From the NCBI RefSeq assembly GCF_014692875.1, contig NZ_CP061171.1, positions 3,348,001 to 3,412,000 on the forward strand: 64,000 nt of DNA. Direction: 5' to 3'. The translations under genes were made by a program, and so were the position numbers. The stretch is from Pedobacter riviphilus. GTDB lineage: Bacteria; Bacteroidota; Bacteroidia; Sphingobacteriales; Sphingobacteriaceae. Positions 16,005 to 26,097 of the stretch are shown one piece after another (position 1 is the first letter of the stretch; each line of letters opens with the position of its first letter). The notes beneath the pieces were generated by a model, which ran no database searches, was not told where the DNA came from, and worked only from the letters and a program-made list of their open reading frames with translations.

Positions 16005-18038
16005 TTATTTAATCACTTTAATCTGTCCTTTCATCACCATGTAATGGCCCGGATAGGTACAAATAAAAGGATATACACCCGGTGTTTTAGGTACTGTAAA
16101 ATAAATCGTATCTGATTTTCCAGGCTGCAATAATGACGTGTAAGCCAGCACCTTAGGTGTGCTAGGAACAAAATCATACTTTTCGCCATCAAGACCCATT
16201 TTCAAGGCCATTTCCCCTACCGCATTGCCCGATCCCGGTGTGGTAAACACAAAATTGTGCAACATATCGTCAACATTTTTAAAGGTTAGTTTTACTTTAG
16301 TACCTGCCTTTAAGGTAATGCTGGTCAAATCGAATTTTAAACCTGGCTTAGTTCCTAACACAATCGTTTTATCAGGTCCTTTAGTCCAGTTTTCTGGTTG
16401 TTGGGTAACATGTTTTGCAACATCGGTATTCCCTTTAACTGAGCCTCCGGCAGCTGGCATATTGCCCATTTGGTGATGATCCATGCCCTCCATATGGTGT
16501 TCGGCCGGCGCGTTGCCTGTGGGTTTATTTTCAGCAGTTAATGCCAACTTTTCTCCATCGGGGATCTTGTTTAGAGTATAATAGCCGTAATTGTGCAACA
16601 AAGGGATCTTGTCGTTCTCGGCAAGTAATCCTTCCATTTTAATTTCGTGGATGTAACCTTCTTTTAAGCTATCCAACACTAACCGCACTCTTTTGTGATC
16701 AGGAGAAACAACAATGGCTTTAATGCTGCGTGCCGATTTATTGATCACCGGACTGCCGTAAATGTGGTGATATTTATAGGTAAAAGTAGATAGTTGATAA
16801 GCACCGGCATCCCGGGCGGTTTTTTCATCAACCGGCATGGTAAACTCGAGCTCAAAACCATCGGGCTGGGCCTTTACCGTTTGCACTTCAAATGGCACAA
16901 TACCCGACCAGGTTAAACGCTGTAGCCCGTATTCGGCTTTGCCTGTAGATGACCATCCTCTTGAAGTCATGCCCACCAGCATACTGCCATCGGAGCCCCA
17001 GTTCATCCGGAGAATACCGGAAGAAAATCCACGGCGGAAAGGGAAAACCACGCCCTGGTATACCCCTTTAACTTTCTCTAAAAACACCCTGTTGATGTTA
17101 CTCTGCGATTGGTCGCCTACAAAAAGCTGCCCTTTAAATGGTCCCATGTTGCCATTATCGGTATAATTGAGGATACCTGATGTAGAGTTGCCCATAATCG
17201 AATGCGGAATCCACACCGATGGGGTTTTTAATCCCGGAACCCTTTTGGCTACTTCGAATTCGGGCTCGCCAGTATCGGGAATATCATTTTTACGCAGTTT
17301 AACCGGAGAACCTGGCTCACCTGCCCATACCAGGCCGGCAGGATTACCTACAAAATCGCCTTCCGCTACGTGGGTAATGCTGCCCGAGCCTACCCAGTCG
17401 CCCTGGTTTTCGGCATAAAATATTTCACCGTCGCTATTTAGCGCCATTGCTGCAGGCGAGCGGAAACCGGTTGCAAAAGGTTTTAACTTAAAATCGGGGG
17501 TGAATTTGAGCATCCAACCGTGCCATTTAGATAAACTGGCGCCATAACCAATCCAGCCCACGTTAAGCGTAACCACCATGTTGCCATCTTTATCTAATAT
17601 AGGTCCATATGCATATTCGTGGTAATTGCCCGATAATGGCCACGAGTACATGGTACGGTATTCATCGGCTTCGCCATCGCCATCCAGATCGCGCAGGCGT
17701 GTAATCTCGGCGCGCTGGGTAAGGTAAAGGTCTCCCTTGATGTAATTCAAGCCCAATATTTCGTGCATCCCATGTGCAAACAAGCGATATTTAGGTTGTT
17801 GCCCACCTTTCATGTACGGGTTAGTAATAATCCACACTTCACCTTTGCGGGTAGCTACGGCCAGCTCATCATTAGGTAAAAAAGTCATTCCACCAACTTC
17901 GAGTGCGATTTCTTTTGGGATGGGAACGGTTACTATGGGATAAATCTGTTTCTCCGTTTGTGCTTGTGTTTGTGCTTTTACGGTTACCAGTCCACTGCCC
18001 AGTAACAAAAGAGACAATAAGTATGTTGATTTTTTCAT
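16005..18038 (-). CDS. Secreted beta-propeller protein fused to a type-1 copper (azurin-like) domain
   Basis: The 677-residue protein has a signal peptide (to about VKA-QT). Residues 30-390 form a sorbosone/PQQ-dehydrogenase-like beta-propeller (GGMTFLPNDELAVATRKGEVW, DLDGDGEADE, GFRSPAAMALNSDGEIF). A His/Met-rich linker (HHMEGMDHHQMGNM) then leads to a cupredoxin domain with the four azurin ligands in correct spacing: His594, Cys660, His665 and Met669 (ICTYPGHYMVMKG). It is probably a periplasmic redox enzyme passing electrons through its own copper centre. The substrate is unknown and no haem motif is seen. The partner gene lies 7 bp upstream. Confidence 0.8.
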   Translation of the reverse strand: MKKSTYLLSLLLLGSGLVTVKAQTQAQTEKQIYPIVTVPIPKEIALEVGGMTFLPNDELAVATRKGEVWIITNPYMKGGQQPKYRLFAHGMHEILGLNYIKGDLYLTQRAEITRLRDLDGDGEADEYRTMYSWPLSGNYHEYAYGPILDKDGNMVVTLNVGWIGYGASLSKWHGWMLKFTPDFKLKPFATGFRSPAAMALNSDGEIFYAENQGDWVGSGSITHVAEGDFVGNPAGLVWAGEPGSPVKLRKNDIPDTGEPEFEVAKRVPGLKTPSVWIPHSIMGNSTSGILNYTDNGNMGPFKGQLFVGDQSQSNINRVFLEKVKGVYQGVVFPFRRGFSSGILRMNWGSDGSMLVGMTSRGWSSTGKAEYGLQRLTWSGIVPFEVQTVKAQPDGFELEFTMPVDEKTARDAGAYQLSTFTYKYHHIYGSPVINKSARSIKAIVVSPDHKRVRLVLDSLKEGYIHEIKMEGLLAENDKIPLLHNYGYYTLNKIPDGEKLALTAENKPTGNAPAEHHMEGMDHHQMGNMPAAGGSVKGNTDVAKHVTQQPENWTKGPDKTIVLGTKPGLKFDLTSITLKAGTKVKLTFKNVDDMLHNFVFTTPGSGNAVGEMALKMGLDGEKYDFVPSTPKVLAYTSLLQPGKSDTIYFTVPKTPGVYPFICTYPGHYMVMKGQIKVIK

Positions 18039-18045
18039 GTCTTGA

Positions 18046-18792
18046 TTACCAGGTTAGCGAATAGGTTAACGAATCGGTGGCATTCGCCAGCAGTACCAGC
18101 AGCTCTTTGCCTTTCTGGGTTTTCCTGATAAAAGCTTTTGTGCCATCCGCAACTTTTAGGGTATAAGCCTTATCGCCAACAATGTAAGTATTGTTTTTAT
18201 GTGCTTCGATGGTTGGTGCGGCAGCAATACGACAATAAAGCGGCTGCTTGCTATTGCTGATGCTGATGGTACGGCTTAATGCGGTACCATCACTTAAAAC
18301 GGTTATTTTATCGGTTACATCGGCACCATTAGCCTCATATAAAAATGTTGGCATTTTGCTTTTATCTAATACATAACCCTTGTTTTGAAGGTCGTCAAAA
18401 GCAATAGAATCAGGCCATGCGGCCTCTTTATCAGCCAGCACAGCAAGGGCAGGTGCTGCAGAAAGTGGTAAAACAGTACCTAAAGGTTTGGCGAGCTGAG
18501 GTTCTCCCCTATCCTGCCACATTTCTTTCACGTCCATAAAATCTCCACGCCATACCTCAAGCAAGGCACCCTGCTTTAAATCATAAGCATAGTTTACTTT
18601 TTCGGGTGTACCTACAGAAATTACATGGGTACGTTTTTTTCCTTCAAACATCAGGAAGCTTCGCAGTAAATAGGGTTTGTTCGTTAGATTGATGACGTAA
18701 GGGCTAGTGTTTTGGGCCCTAGTAGAATAGGCTGCACAGCAGATAAGAAGCATCAAGCAGCACATCATTCGCTTATAAATCATAATTTTCAT
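18046..18792 (-). CDS. Secreted partner of the copper/propeller protein
   Basis: With the start at 18792 (MKIMIYKRMMCCLMLLICC...) the protein has a clear signal peptide ending near TRA-QN. An upstream ATG at 18825 would only add 11 residues. The mature part is beta-rich with no recognised catalytic motif. In Bacteroidota and Planctomycetes, similar sequence (LLRSFLMFEGKKRTHVISVG, LLEVWRGDF) sits in large multidomain proteins that also carry a PQQ-type propeller, so here it may be a split-off domain. It is the first gene of a two-gene operon. Confidence 0.65.
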   Translation of the reverse strand: MKIMIYKRMMCCLMLLICCAAYSTRAQNTSPYVINLTNKPYLLRSFLMFEGKKRTHVISVGTPEKVNYAYDLKQGALLEVWRGDFMDVKEMWQDRGEPQLAKPLGTVLPLSAAPALAVLADKEAAWPDSIAFDDLQNKGYVLDKSKMPTFLYEANGADVTDKITVLSDGTALSRTISISNSKQPLYCRIAAAPTIEAHKNNTYIVGDKAYTLKVADGTKAFIRKTQKGKELLVLLANATDSLTYSLTW

Positions 18793-19058
18793 TTGGTTAA
18801 GGCGCAACAAAACAATCGGTTGCATAACAAATATATCATTAGCATATCAGTTTACAAAAATTCCGGCGCAACAATTATTAATAAACCTTGCAAATAACTA
18901 ATTTTCAGAATATTAAACTTAAATGCAAACGGTAGCATAAGCAAGAACATTAAAACCTTTTATATTGCGCACAGGTTATGCCTCAATCTCTGTCTGTTTT
19001 TTACATTTTGGTTAGGGCATAGCCCAAGCTCTTATCTATCTATTTCGTTACATAACAA

Positions 19059-19068
19059 CAAACGTTTG
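19059..19068 (+). promoter_or_regulatory. LacI-type operator core upstream of GH123-like gene
   Basis: The perfect palindrome CAAACGTTTG lies 35 bp before the start at 19103. The same 10-mer occurs at 23462-23471 upstream of the GH95-like gene. LacI/PurR-family regulators typically bind such A/T-flanked CG-centred palindromes. No regulator gene is in the window. Confidence 0.55.
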
Positions 19069-19102
19069 CGTAAATAGGCACTCATTAAATCGTATTATTT
19101 TA

Positions 19103-20823
19103 ATGATCAAATTACTAATTTGGGGGATGAAATATCTATTCTTACTCTGTTTCTTAGGTTTTTATTTAACCACGGGGGCCCAAAACAAGCCTAATGCCAA
19201 TATCGACTGGAGTAAAATTAATCCTGGGTTACAGGTTAGTTTTGCCTCTTCAAATATCCGTTATGCGAAAGAAGCTCCTCCTGAAATAACAGTACAGAAA
19301 GCATGGACAACAAAAGCATGGAAAGGAGAAAAGATAAACACCCAGGTATTATTGTGGAGCGCTGAAGCATCAAAATCAATCAAAATACAGGTTTCTGACC
19401 TGAAAGATACGCAAGGAAATGTGTTAAAAAAAGAAAACATTAGCAGCGGTTTTTTAAAATATGTAATTACTGATGAATTTAAAGACGGTTGTGGTTACAG
19501 AAAAGCAAAAGATTTCGATTCTTCTTACGTAGCCGACATTATAGATACTAAAACCGCAGCCATAGGCCTGCTAAAAAATAATACGCAACCCCTTTGGTTA
19601 AGCATAAAGGTACCGGCAAACGCTAAAGCAGGCAGCTATTCGGGCCAGATTAAAGTTATTGGCAATAAAGAACAGGAATTACAAATTACTATTCAGGTAT
19701 TAGACAGAACGCTACCCCTGCCAGCAAATGGAAGTACGATTTAGATCTTTGGCAACACCCGCAAGCCATTGCGCGGGTACACAAGGTTCAAACCTGGAGT
19801 GCCGAACATTTCTCATTAATGAAAGAATACTACCAAATGCTGGCCAATGCAGGGCAAAAAACAATAACAGCCAGTATTGTAAACGAACCTTGGGGTCATC
19901 AAACATTTGACGACTATCCGAGTTTGGTTAAATGGACCAAAAAAAAGGATGGTAGCTGGAAATACGATTATAGCTTATTTGATAAATACATAGCTTTTGT
20001 AATGGAATGTGGAATTACAGATCGTATAAACTGCTATAGCATGGTGCCCTGGAAAATTGCGTTCACCTATTATGATGAAAATCTTGGGCAAGAAGCTGTG
20101 CTTAAAGATGCGATTGGATCTGAAGCTTATAATCGTTTTTGGAAGACCATGTTAGTTGATTTCACTGCGCATTTAAAACAAAAAGGATGGTTCTCCAAAA
20201 CTTATATCGCCATGGACGAAAGGCCCATGGAAGCCATGAAGGCGGTTATAAAATTACTGAAAGAAACAGATAAAGATTGGAAAATTGCGCTTGCGGGTGA
20301 TTATCATGGTGAGATAGAAGGCGATATTGATAACTATTGTATTGCTTCTAAATGGGATTTCCCTGCTGAGGTACTGCAAAAGCGCCAGCAACAAGGCAAA
20401 ATTAGTACCTGGTATACTTGCTGCACTGAACCCTATCCAAATGCATTCACCTTCTCTTCTCCAGCAGAACAAGTTTGGATGGGCTGGTACTCGGCAAATA
20501 AAACCCTTGATGGATATGTAAGATGGGCTTATAACAGTTGGACAAAAAATCCACTGGTTGACAGTCGTTTTACTGCTTGGCCAGCTGGCGACACCTATCA
20601 GATTTACCCTGGTCCATTAAGTTCTGTGAGGTTTGAAAAGCTTATTGAAGGCGCACAGGATTTTGAAAAAATTTCGCTGTTGAAAGCTCAGTATGCAGCC
20701 AATAAAAACACAAAACAACTTAATGCACTCAATAGTGCATTGGCAACTTTCGACATTAAGTTATTGGCAACCACTTCAGCAGATGAAATGTTGAAAAAAG
20801 TAAAAGACCTGTTAAATGACTAA
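19103..20823 (+). pseudogene. GH123-like (DUF4091) glycoside hydrolase, frameshifted
   Basis: Two frames (19103-19744 and the one covering 19819-20823) join into a secreted enzyme of about 573 residues if one T is added near 19729 (PLPAN-WKYDLDLWQHP). An N-terminal beta-sandwich (about 20-205) precedes a TIM-barrel with the consecutive Asp-Glu pair YIAMDERP expected for the substrate-assisted GH123 N-acetylgalactosaminidase mechanism. WYTCCTEPYPNAF and RWAYNSW are further barrel motifs. The signal peptide fits better with ATG 19127 (MKYLFLLCFLGFYLTTGAQ). A LacI-type operator core precedes it. Either inactive or a sequencing error. Confidence 0.8.
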
Positions 20824-21038
20824 TGGAATAAGTTTACAGATTAGATTATCGGCGTGCATATTATGATGAAAATTTAAAGTTTTGCAATCATGTCTTTTGC
20901 ATACCGATCAATCAGAATTATGTTAAAAGATTTCTCCGTTTCGCTGCGCTTCAGCCGAATAACGCCTGTTTTTTGAAATCTATCGTTGATCGCCTGTCGA
21001 AGGGCCTGCCTTAATACTTTTTATACGCCTCTATACTC

Positions 21039-21068
21039 CGTTGAGCTCAGTTTGTACTGAGCTCAACG
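21039..21068. terminator. Hairpin between convergent glycosidase genes
   Basis: A perfect 13-bp stem (CGTTGAGCTCAGT / ACTGAGCTCAACG) with a 4-nt loop, about 45 bp past the GH95-like stop. It may act as a terminator for either side. Similar palindromes are scattered in many Bacteroidota intergenic regions, so it may simply be a dispersed repeat. Confidence 0.5.
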
Positions 21069-21112
21069 TGGCAAAATTTAGGGAAACCTGTGTATAATAC
21101 AGCTTCATCTCA

Positions 21113-23371
21113 TTATTCGTAACCGTTTTCAAAAACAATAGTTTGTTGTTTTTTTAGGTTTACTTCAACAATTCCATCATCGCCCATTTTTACACTTTCA
21201 GTCGGTAAATCTCTTACCACATAGGTTTTAAAAGGCAGTTTAATTCTAAGTAAACCCTTTCTTTCTGCATATACGGTTATCTTTGTTGGCACACCGTTTT
21301 CTTTATTTCCACTTACTAAAAAGGCGCCTTCTGCACGCAGGTTATTAAAAGCAACATCTTTCCAGCTTTGTGGTACAGCCGGAAATACCTGTATGTAACC
21401 ATTTCTACTCTGTAATAAAAGCTCCTGAACGCCCTGTGCAAAGGCAAAATTACCCTCTAAGGTAAACGGACGGTAGGTAAAGCCAGAGTACTGCCCTCCT
21501 TTTTGATCGCCGTTTAAGTGAAAACTATTTGCAGAGCAAAAATTTGAAGCAAAAATTTCTAATTGTTTTGCGGCCTTATCGGCTTGGTAAGCCCTTGCGT
21601 ATATAGAAGCCATCCAGCTAAAAGAATAACCACACCATTCCCTTGTACCTATTTCTTCTAAGCGTTTTAACGAATTATCAATAATGGTTTTATCTTGCGC
21701 GCGGTTAACATCTAATAAATCGAGCGGATATATGGCCATATATTGCGAAAAATGCCTGTGGGAGCCCGTTAAATTAGATCCGGGTGCAATGGTAAAACCA
21801 GTTTCATTTATTTCATAATCCGGTAATTGCTTTAGTACTTCTGCCCAATGTTTACTTTCGTCTATTTTACCCTTTGCCATGCTTACTTCGGCTGCGGCTT
21901 TAAATAAGAATTTAGCTAACGATAAATCATAGTTGGTCCAGTTTAAAAACCAAGCTTTTATGCTGTTATCGTTATACTCAGGACTAGAGCTTAAAGGCAG
22001 TGAACGTTTGCCATCCTTCAATCTTGTAATGTTCTCCAGATAGGTTGCTGCTTCGCAGATGTATGGATAAGCCCTGGTTTTAAGAAACCTTTTATCCATG
22101 CTATATTTCCACTGCCAATAAAAATGTTGCGAGGTCCATGCGCTTACGGTTGGCGAAAGTGAATACTGGATCCATCCACCCATCGGATCGCCATTTAAGG
22201 TAACCACACCTGGTACATTTAAGCCATTAACACCAAAATATTGTTTGGTATAATCAAGGTTCTTTTCTTTGATCTTCCATAGCCAATCGGTAAAAGTGCT
22301 CCCCTCTGCCAGGTGGTTAGCGGTATATGTTGGCCAATAACTCAATTGGGTATTCAAATCATTATGAAAATCGCCTTTCCAAGGTGGTAAACTGCCATTA
22401 TCGGCTGTCCAAACGGCTTGTAAAGTTATGGCTGGCGCACCTTTTCTGGCTACACACCCTAACTTGTACATTTCTAAATAGTATTGTTTTTGAATTAGCT
22501 GATCGGGAACAGAGATATTCGATTTATTCCAGAAATCCTTCCACCATTTGATATGAGAATCCCAGCCGGTAGGCTCTTTCGCAGTTGAAGAAATGACAGG
22601 TAATTTTGCAGCTTTATCATTACTAATGGTCCAGGAGCCGATTACATTGCCATTCGCCATTGTTTTCCATTGAACCAACACCTCATAATAATGACCTTCG
22701 TAAGTAGGCTGACGGTAACGGATACTATTTATAGTATTGGCGACTGTTCCTTTTTCATAGCCCAGTTTCTGCAAACCTTCTCCTGCATGGCTGTTATCGC
22801 CTTTTTCTATCAAATTATTGGCATAATTATGCACAATCAAGTTAGGTATGATTGCCGTAGATTTAAGATTTTCGAAACTAAAATATCCCCGTTGCTGCTC
22901 CGCATGGATGTAACAGTTAAAAACAGTACCATTTTCGAATTTTACGGTATTTAAGGCCGTTTCAATATCCAATTCGTTCGACAATACTTTACCTAGCTTC
23001 GCAATATCAAATTCCATTGCCGCGGCAGGCAATTTGGTTGGATACGGACTGTTATCATAAGGTTCATCGCCTATTTTTTGAACGGCTGCGTAATTATTTT
23101 GGTGAACCTGCTCTTCTACCCACTTAAAATTAAGCTTTGTGATATCCAGCGCTTTACGTTCATCCCACAGATCTGCCCGGTCTAATGAAAGGCGGAGTTT
23201 ATTGTTCTTCCCCCAGATTAAAACGCCTAACATACCATTCCCAAGAGGCATGGCTTCATCCCACCTGTTAGCGAGTTTAGGAAAAGAAAGATTATACGGT
23301 TTTAATAATTGTGCAAAGCTTGTGACAGAAAAGCACAGGAGGAATAAAACAATTGTAATTTTAGTTTTCAT
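21113..23371 (-). CDS. GH95-like glycoside hydrolase
   Basis: The 752-residue secreted protein has a signal peptide (to TSFA-QL) followed by the GH95-type opening RWDEAMPLGNGMLGVLIWG. It has an alpha/alpha-barrel segment with DFHNDLNTQLSYWPTY, which matches the catalytic Asn pair region of alpha-L-fucosidases, and a C-terminal beta-domain (about 660-752). The family hydrolyses alpha-1,2-linked fucose or galactose. The match is clear in layout but diverged in detail, so substrate is uncertain. It shares a putative LacI-type operator with the convergent GH123-like gene. Confidence 0.75.
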   Translation of the reverse strand: MKTKITIVLFLLCFSVTSFAQLLKPYNLSFPKLANRWDEAMPLGNGMLGVLIWGKNNKLRLSLDRADLWDERKALDITKLNFKWVEEQVHQNNYAAVQKIGDEPYDNSPYPTKLPAAAMEFDIAKLGKVLSNELDIETALNTVKFENGTVFNCYIHAEQQRGYFSFENLKSTAIIPNLIVHNYANNLIEKGDNSHAGEGLQKLGYEKGTVANTINSIRYRQPTYEGHYYEVLVQWKTMANGNVIGSWTISNDKAAKLPVISSTAKEPTGWDSHIKWWKDFWNKSNISVPDQLIQKQYYLEMYKLGCVARKGAPAITLQAVWTADNGSLPPWKGDFHNDLNTQLSYWPTYTANHLAEGSTFTDWLWKIKEKNLDYTKQYFGVNGLNVPGVVTLNGDPMGGWIQYSLSPTVSAWTSQHFYWQWKYSMDKRFLKTRAYPYICEAATYLENITRLKDGKRSLPLSSSPEYNDNSIKAWFLNWTNYDLSLAKFLFKAAAEVSMAKGKIDESKHWAEVLKQLPDYEINETGFTIAPGSNLTGSHRHFSQYMAIYPLDLLDVNRAQDKTIIDNSLKRLEEIGTREWCGYSFSWMASIYARAYQADKAAKQLEIFASNFCSANSFHLNGDQKGGQYSGFTYRPFTLEGNFAFAQGVQELLLQSRNGYIQVFPAVPQSWKDVAFNNLRAEGAFLVSGNKENGVPTKITVYAERKGLLRIKLPFKTYVVRDLPTESVKMGDDGIVEVNLKKQQTIVFENGYE

Positions 23372-23461
23372 TTGTTTGTTTAGAAATGGTTAGCACGTGT
23401 GGTGTTATATCAATTTCTAAAATAATGATATTAAATTACAATAAAACCGCTAAAATTTGCG

Positions 23462-23471
23462 CAAACGTTTG
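23462..23471 (-). promoter_or_regulatory. LacI-type operator core upstream of GH95-like gene
   Basis: CAAACGTTTG, identical to 19059-19068, about 90 bp before the start at 23371 and inside the 136-bp space after holA. Two exact copies of a 10-bp palindrome next to two glycosidase genes suggest one shared repressor. Confidence 0.55.
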
Positions 23472-23507
23472 ATGGGTAATATAAAACAGGCAATTGCAAA
23501 AAAAAGA

Positions 23508-24530
23508 CTAGTGCACAATTTTGAAAACGAGTTCCTTTAAGAGTTCTCCATCATCAACATTTCCGGTACTATCTAAACCTTTGCTTTTTAAATCGTATTC
23601 GCGGAGTAACCCGATCACCTGAAAAACTTTTCCGGTGTTGTAATTTCTTGCTGCTACCTCATAATCTTTAATAAAGAATGGAGGCACGCCCAAAGCTGAT
23701 GCGGCATCGGCCTTGTTTGGGATATAATGGTATTTTAGAAGTTTAGTAAAGTAACCACCTAAATTGGCCAAAACCATTACTGTTGGATTGGCTTTAGGGT
23801 TGCTGGCGAAGTAATTGATAATTTTATTGCATTTCAGCACATCGCGGATGGCCAGTGCCTTCTGCAATTCGAAAACGTTATATTCTTTACTAATGCCTAT
23901 GTTTTTCTGAACCAGATCGGTATTAATGGTTACTTCTTTTGGAACATTGAGCATTAATTTTTCGATCTCATTGGCAATTTTAGAAAGGTCGGTTCCTAAA
24001 TATTCGGCCATTAAAGCCGATGCCTGCTGATCGATCTTGTAACCTTTATCTTTAATAAATTCCTCGATCCAGGGTACCAGTTTATAATCGCGGACAGGAT
24101 CTGACTGAAAAATCAACCCACTTTTACTAATGGCCTTATAGATTTTTTTTCGTTTATCGAAGTTCGCATACTTAAAGGCCAAAACCAATATGGTACTCGG
24201 TAAAGGCTTTTCAAAATAATTGAGCACAAATTCGCCCTCTTTGCTGCTCGCATCTTCTTTGCCCCACTTTAAATCCTGTGCCTCTTTAACAATTACTACC
24301 TGGTAATCAGACATCATTGGGTATCGCTTTGCAGCACCCAAAACCGTTGCCATATCGGTATCTTTGCCATATAAAACTGTCTGGTTGAAGCCTTTTTCGG
24401 CATCATTCAGCAATTTATCTTCAATATAATCTGTTACTTGATCGATATAGTAAGATTCTTCGCCGTGCAGCAAATACACAGGTTTGAATTTTCGGGCTTT
24501 GATATCTTTAATAATTTCGGCAGCAGTCAT
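23508..24530 (-). CDS. holA: DNA polymerase III subunit delta
   Basis: The 340-residue product has the HolA layout: N-terminal AAA-like module (FKPVYLLHGEESYYIDQVTDYIE), YPMMSDYQVVIVKEAQ, the SKIANEIEKLM helix, and the C-terminal collar domain. Delta opens the sliding clamp within the clamp loader. A single core gene, with an HsdR-N domain gene divergent from it, an arrangement commonly seen in Bacteroidota. Confidence 0.92.
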   Translation of the reverse strand: MTAAEIIKDIKARKFKPVYLLHGEESYYIDQVTDYIEDKLLNDAEKGFNQTVLYGKDTDMATVLGAAKRYPMMSDYQVVIVKEAQDLKWGKEDASSKEGEFVLNYFEKPLPSTILVLAFKYANFDKRKKIYKAISKSGLIFQSDPVRDYKLVPWIEEFIKDKGYKIDQQASALMAEYLGTDLSKIANEIEKLMLNVPKEVTINTDLVQKNIGISKEYNVFELQKALAIRDVLKCNKIINYFASNPKANPTVMVLANLGGYFTKLLKYHYIPNKADAASALGVPPFFIKDYEVAARNYNTGKVFQVIGLLREYDLKSKGLDSTGNVDDGELLKELVFKIVH

Positions 24531-24730
24531 TGCCCGTAAAATTACGATTTAGGTTTAAGGATTTGGATAAATGTTTATAAATTAAGGAACGTTAGATTTG
24601 AGCTGTGAGACATTAGCAGGAAACTTCCAGACGTAATCAAAATTAACTAACTTTGAAGCTGTAATAATTGTTTTATTGTTGCCTGTTAGCGCTAATGGAA
24701 AGCTGTTAACCGAAAACTGCCAACTATAAA

Positions 24731-25201
24731 TTGAAGACTGAAATATTTAACCCTACCCCGCTTAACCTGCCGCCCTATCCATTTAAAATTACCCAAAAGG
24801 ATAATGTAGTTTTTATTTTCGATGAGATCAGGAAGAAACACCTGGTACTTACGCCAGAAGAATGGGTGCGCCAGCATTTTATACAAAACCTGATTTTGGA
24901 AAAAAAATTCCCACGTACATTGATCCAGATTGAAGGTGGTTTGGTGTTAAACCAATTGCAAAAAAGGAGCGATATTTTGGTTTACAATACGGCTGGCGAA
25001 AAACTGATGTTAATTGAATGTAAGGCACCCAAGGTAAAGATTACACAATCGGTTTTCGAACAGGCATCGCGGTATAATTCGATACACCAGGCGAAATGGA
25101 TTGTGTTAACCAATGGTTTGCAGCATGTTTATGCCAAGATGGACCTGGAGAAAGGGAAGTTTAACTTCGTACAGGAAATGCCTGAATATTTTGGATTATA
25201 G
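24731..25201 (+). CDS. Stand-alone HsdR-N (type I restriction enzyme R N-terminal) domain protein
   Basis: The 156-residue protein contains a PD-(D/E)xK nuclease-like core: KRSDILVYNTAGEKLMLIECKAPK. The fold matches the N-terminal domain of HsdR, but no helicase, HsdM or HsdS follows. The start is TTG 24731, as no ATG lies in frame before the conserved part. Often found divergent from holA in this phylum, so it is probably not a restriction system but a housekeeping nuclease of unknown role. Confidence 0.75.
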   Translation: MKTEIFNPTPLNLPPYPFKITQKDNVVFIFDEIRKKHLVLTPEEWVRQHFIQNLILEKKFPRTLIQIEGGLVLNQLQKRSDILVYNTAGEKLMLIECKAPKVKITQSVFEQASRYNSIHQAKWIVLTNGLQHVYAKMDLEKGKFNFVQEMPEYFGL

Positions 25202-26097
25202 GATGTACATAGTTTCTTCATTACTGAGGAACGAAGACAATCACAACTTTACAAAATGATTCTAAGTTTTTTCTGGAAAGCAGAAATAGTAGCGTTTAGG
25301 TTTATCCAGCCCCGCTCCCGCTTCTGCCAATTGAAGAAATTGGCATCCCGCTTTGATCGGGTTTAGGTGGCACAGCCAGCAAAACCATTAGGGGTTGCAT
25401 GGAGCAAGAATAACATCTTTTTTCTGAATCATGCGATTCATCTATCGGTTGGTGTCCCACCGACCGAAACTTAATCGGCATCCTCAAAACGAAATTAGGA
25501 TAATGCTCTTCTTGGTCGGTGAGACACCAACCAATAGGAAAATAATTAATCGCATATTTTGTTATCCTGAACGTAGTGAAAGATCTTTATTGAATAATTT
25601 GAGTTCTTTTCTGAAAATCAGGTACAGAAGTGCTTAGGTTGGTTCAGTCCCGCTCCCGCTTCTGCTCCGATGAAACCTGTGAAACAAGCAAGCTCACCAT
25701 AAAAAAACAAAATATACAGTGCTTAAATCGGGAGCATCTCGCTTTGATCGGGTTTAGGTTGCACAGCCAGCAAAACGATCAAAGGTTGGAAGGAGCAAGA
25801 ATAGCGCTTTTTCTGAATCATGCTATGCAATCTTCAATAGCAGCAAAAGCCCTCAGATTCTAAACCTGATTGACGCGAAAATCCTTTTTTGTCATCCTGA
25901 GCGTAGTCGAAGGGCAAAAAAGATTGGAGCAGAAAGCAGGACAAAGGTTAAAAAGATTGACTACAATTGCTTTCCAAAATAAAATGAAAGTAGCATAATT
26001 ATCTTCTTGGTCGGCGAGACACCAACCAATAGGAAAGATTTGCTTCGCAGAGCCTCCGGGTTCTTCCGTCGTTCAGAATGACAAAAGAAAATATGAT
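25202..26097. repeat. Gene-free region of dispersed intergenic repeats
   Basis: I see no gene in about 900 bases. Two tandem versions of one repeat are visible, each with CCCGCTCCCGCTTCTG, then CTTTGATCGGGTTTAGG, CACAGCCAGCAAAAC and GGAGCAAGAATA (about 25308-25460 and 25650-25835). GGAAAGCAG near 25274 and its inverse TTGCTTTCC near 25967 mark the outer ends. TTGGTCGG(T/C)GAGACACCAACCAATAGGAAA occurs at about 25513 and 26009. Short GTCATCCTGAGCGTAGTCGA-type palindromes also occur (25893). Confidence 0.7.

Noticed and set aside
25630..25863. 77-codon frame in the 25-kb repeat region
   Set aside because: It runs through the dispersed repeat blocks and has no protein-like features.
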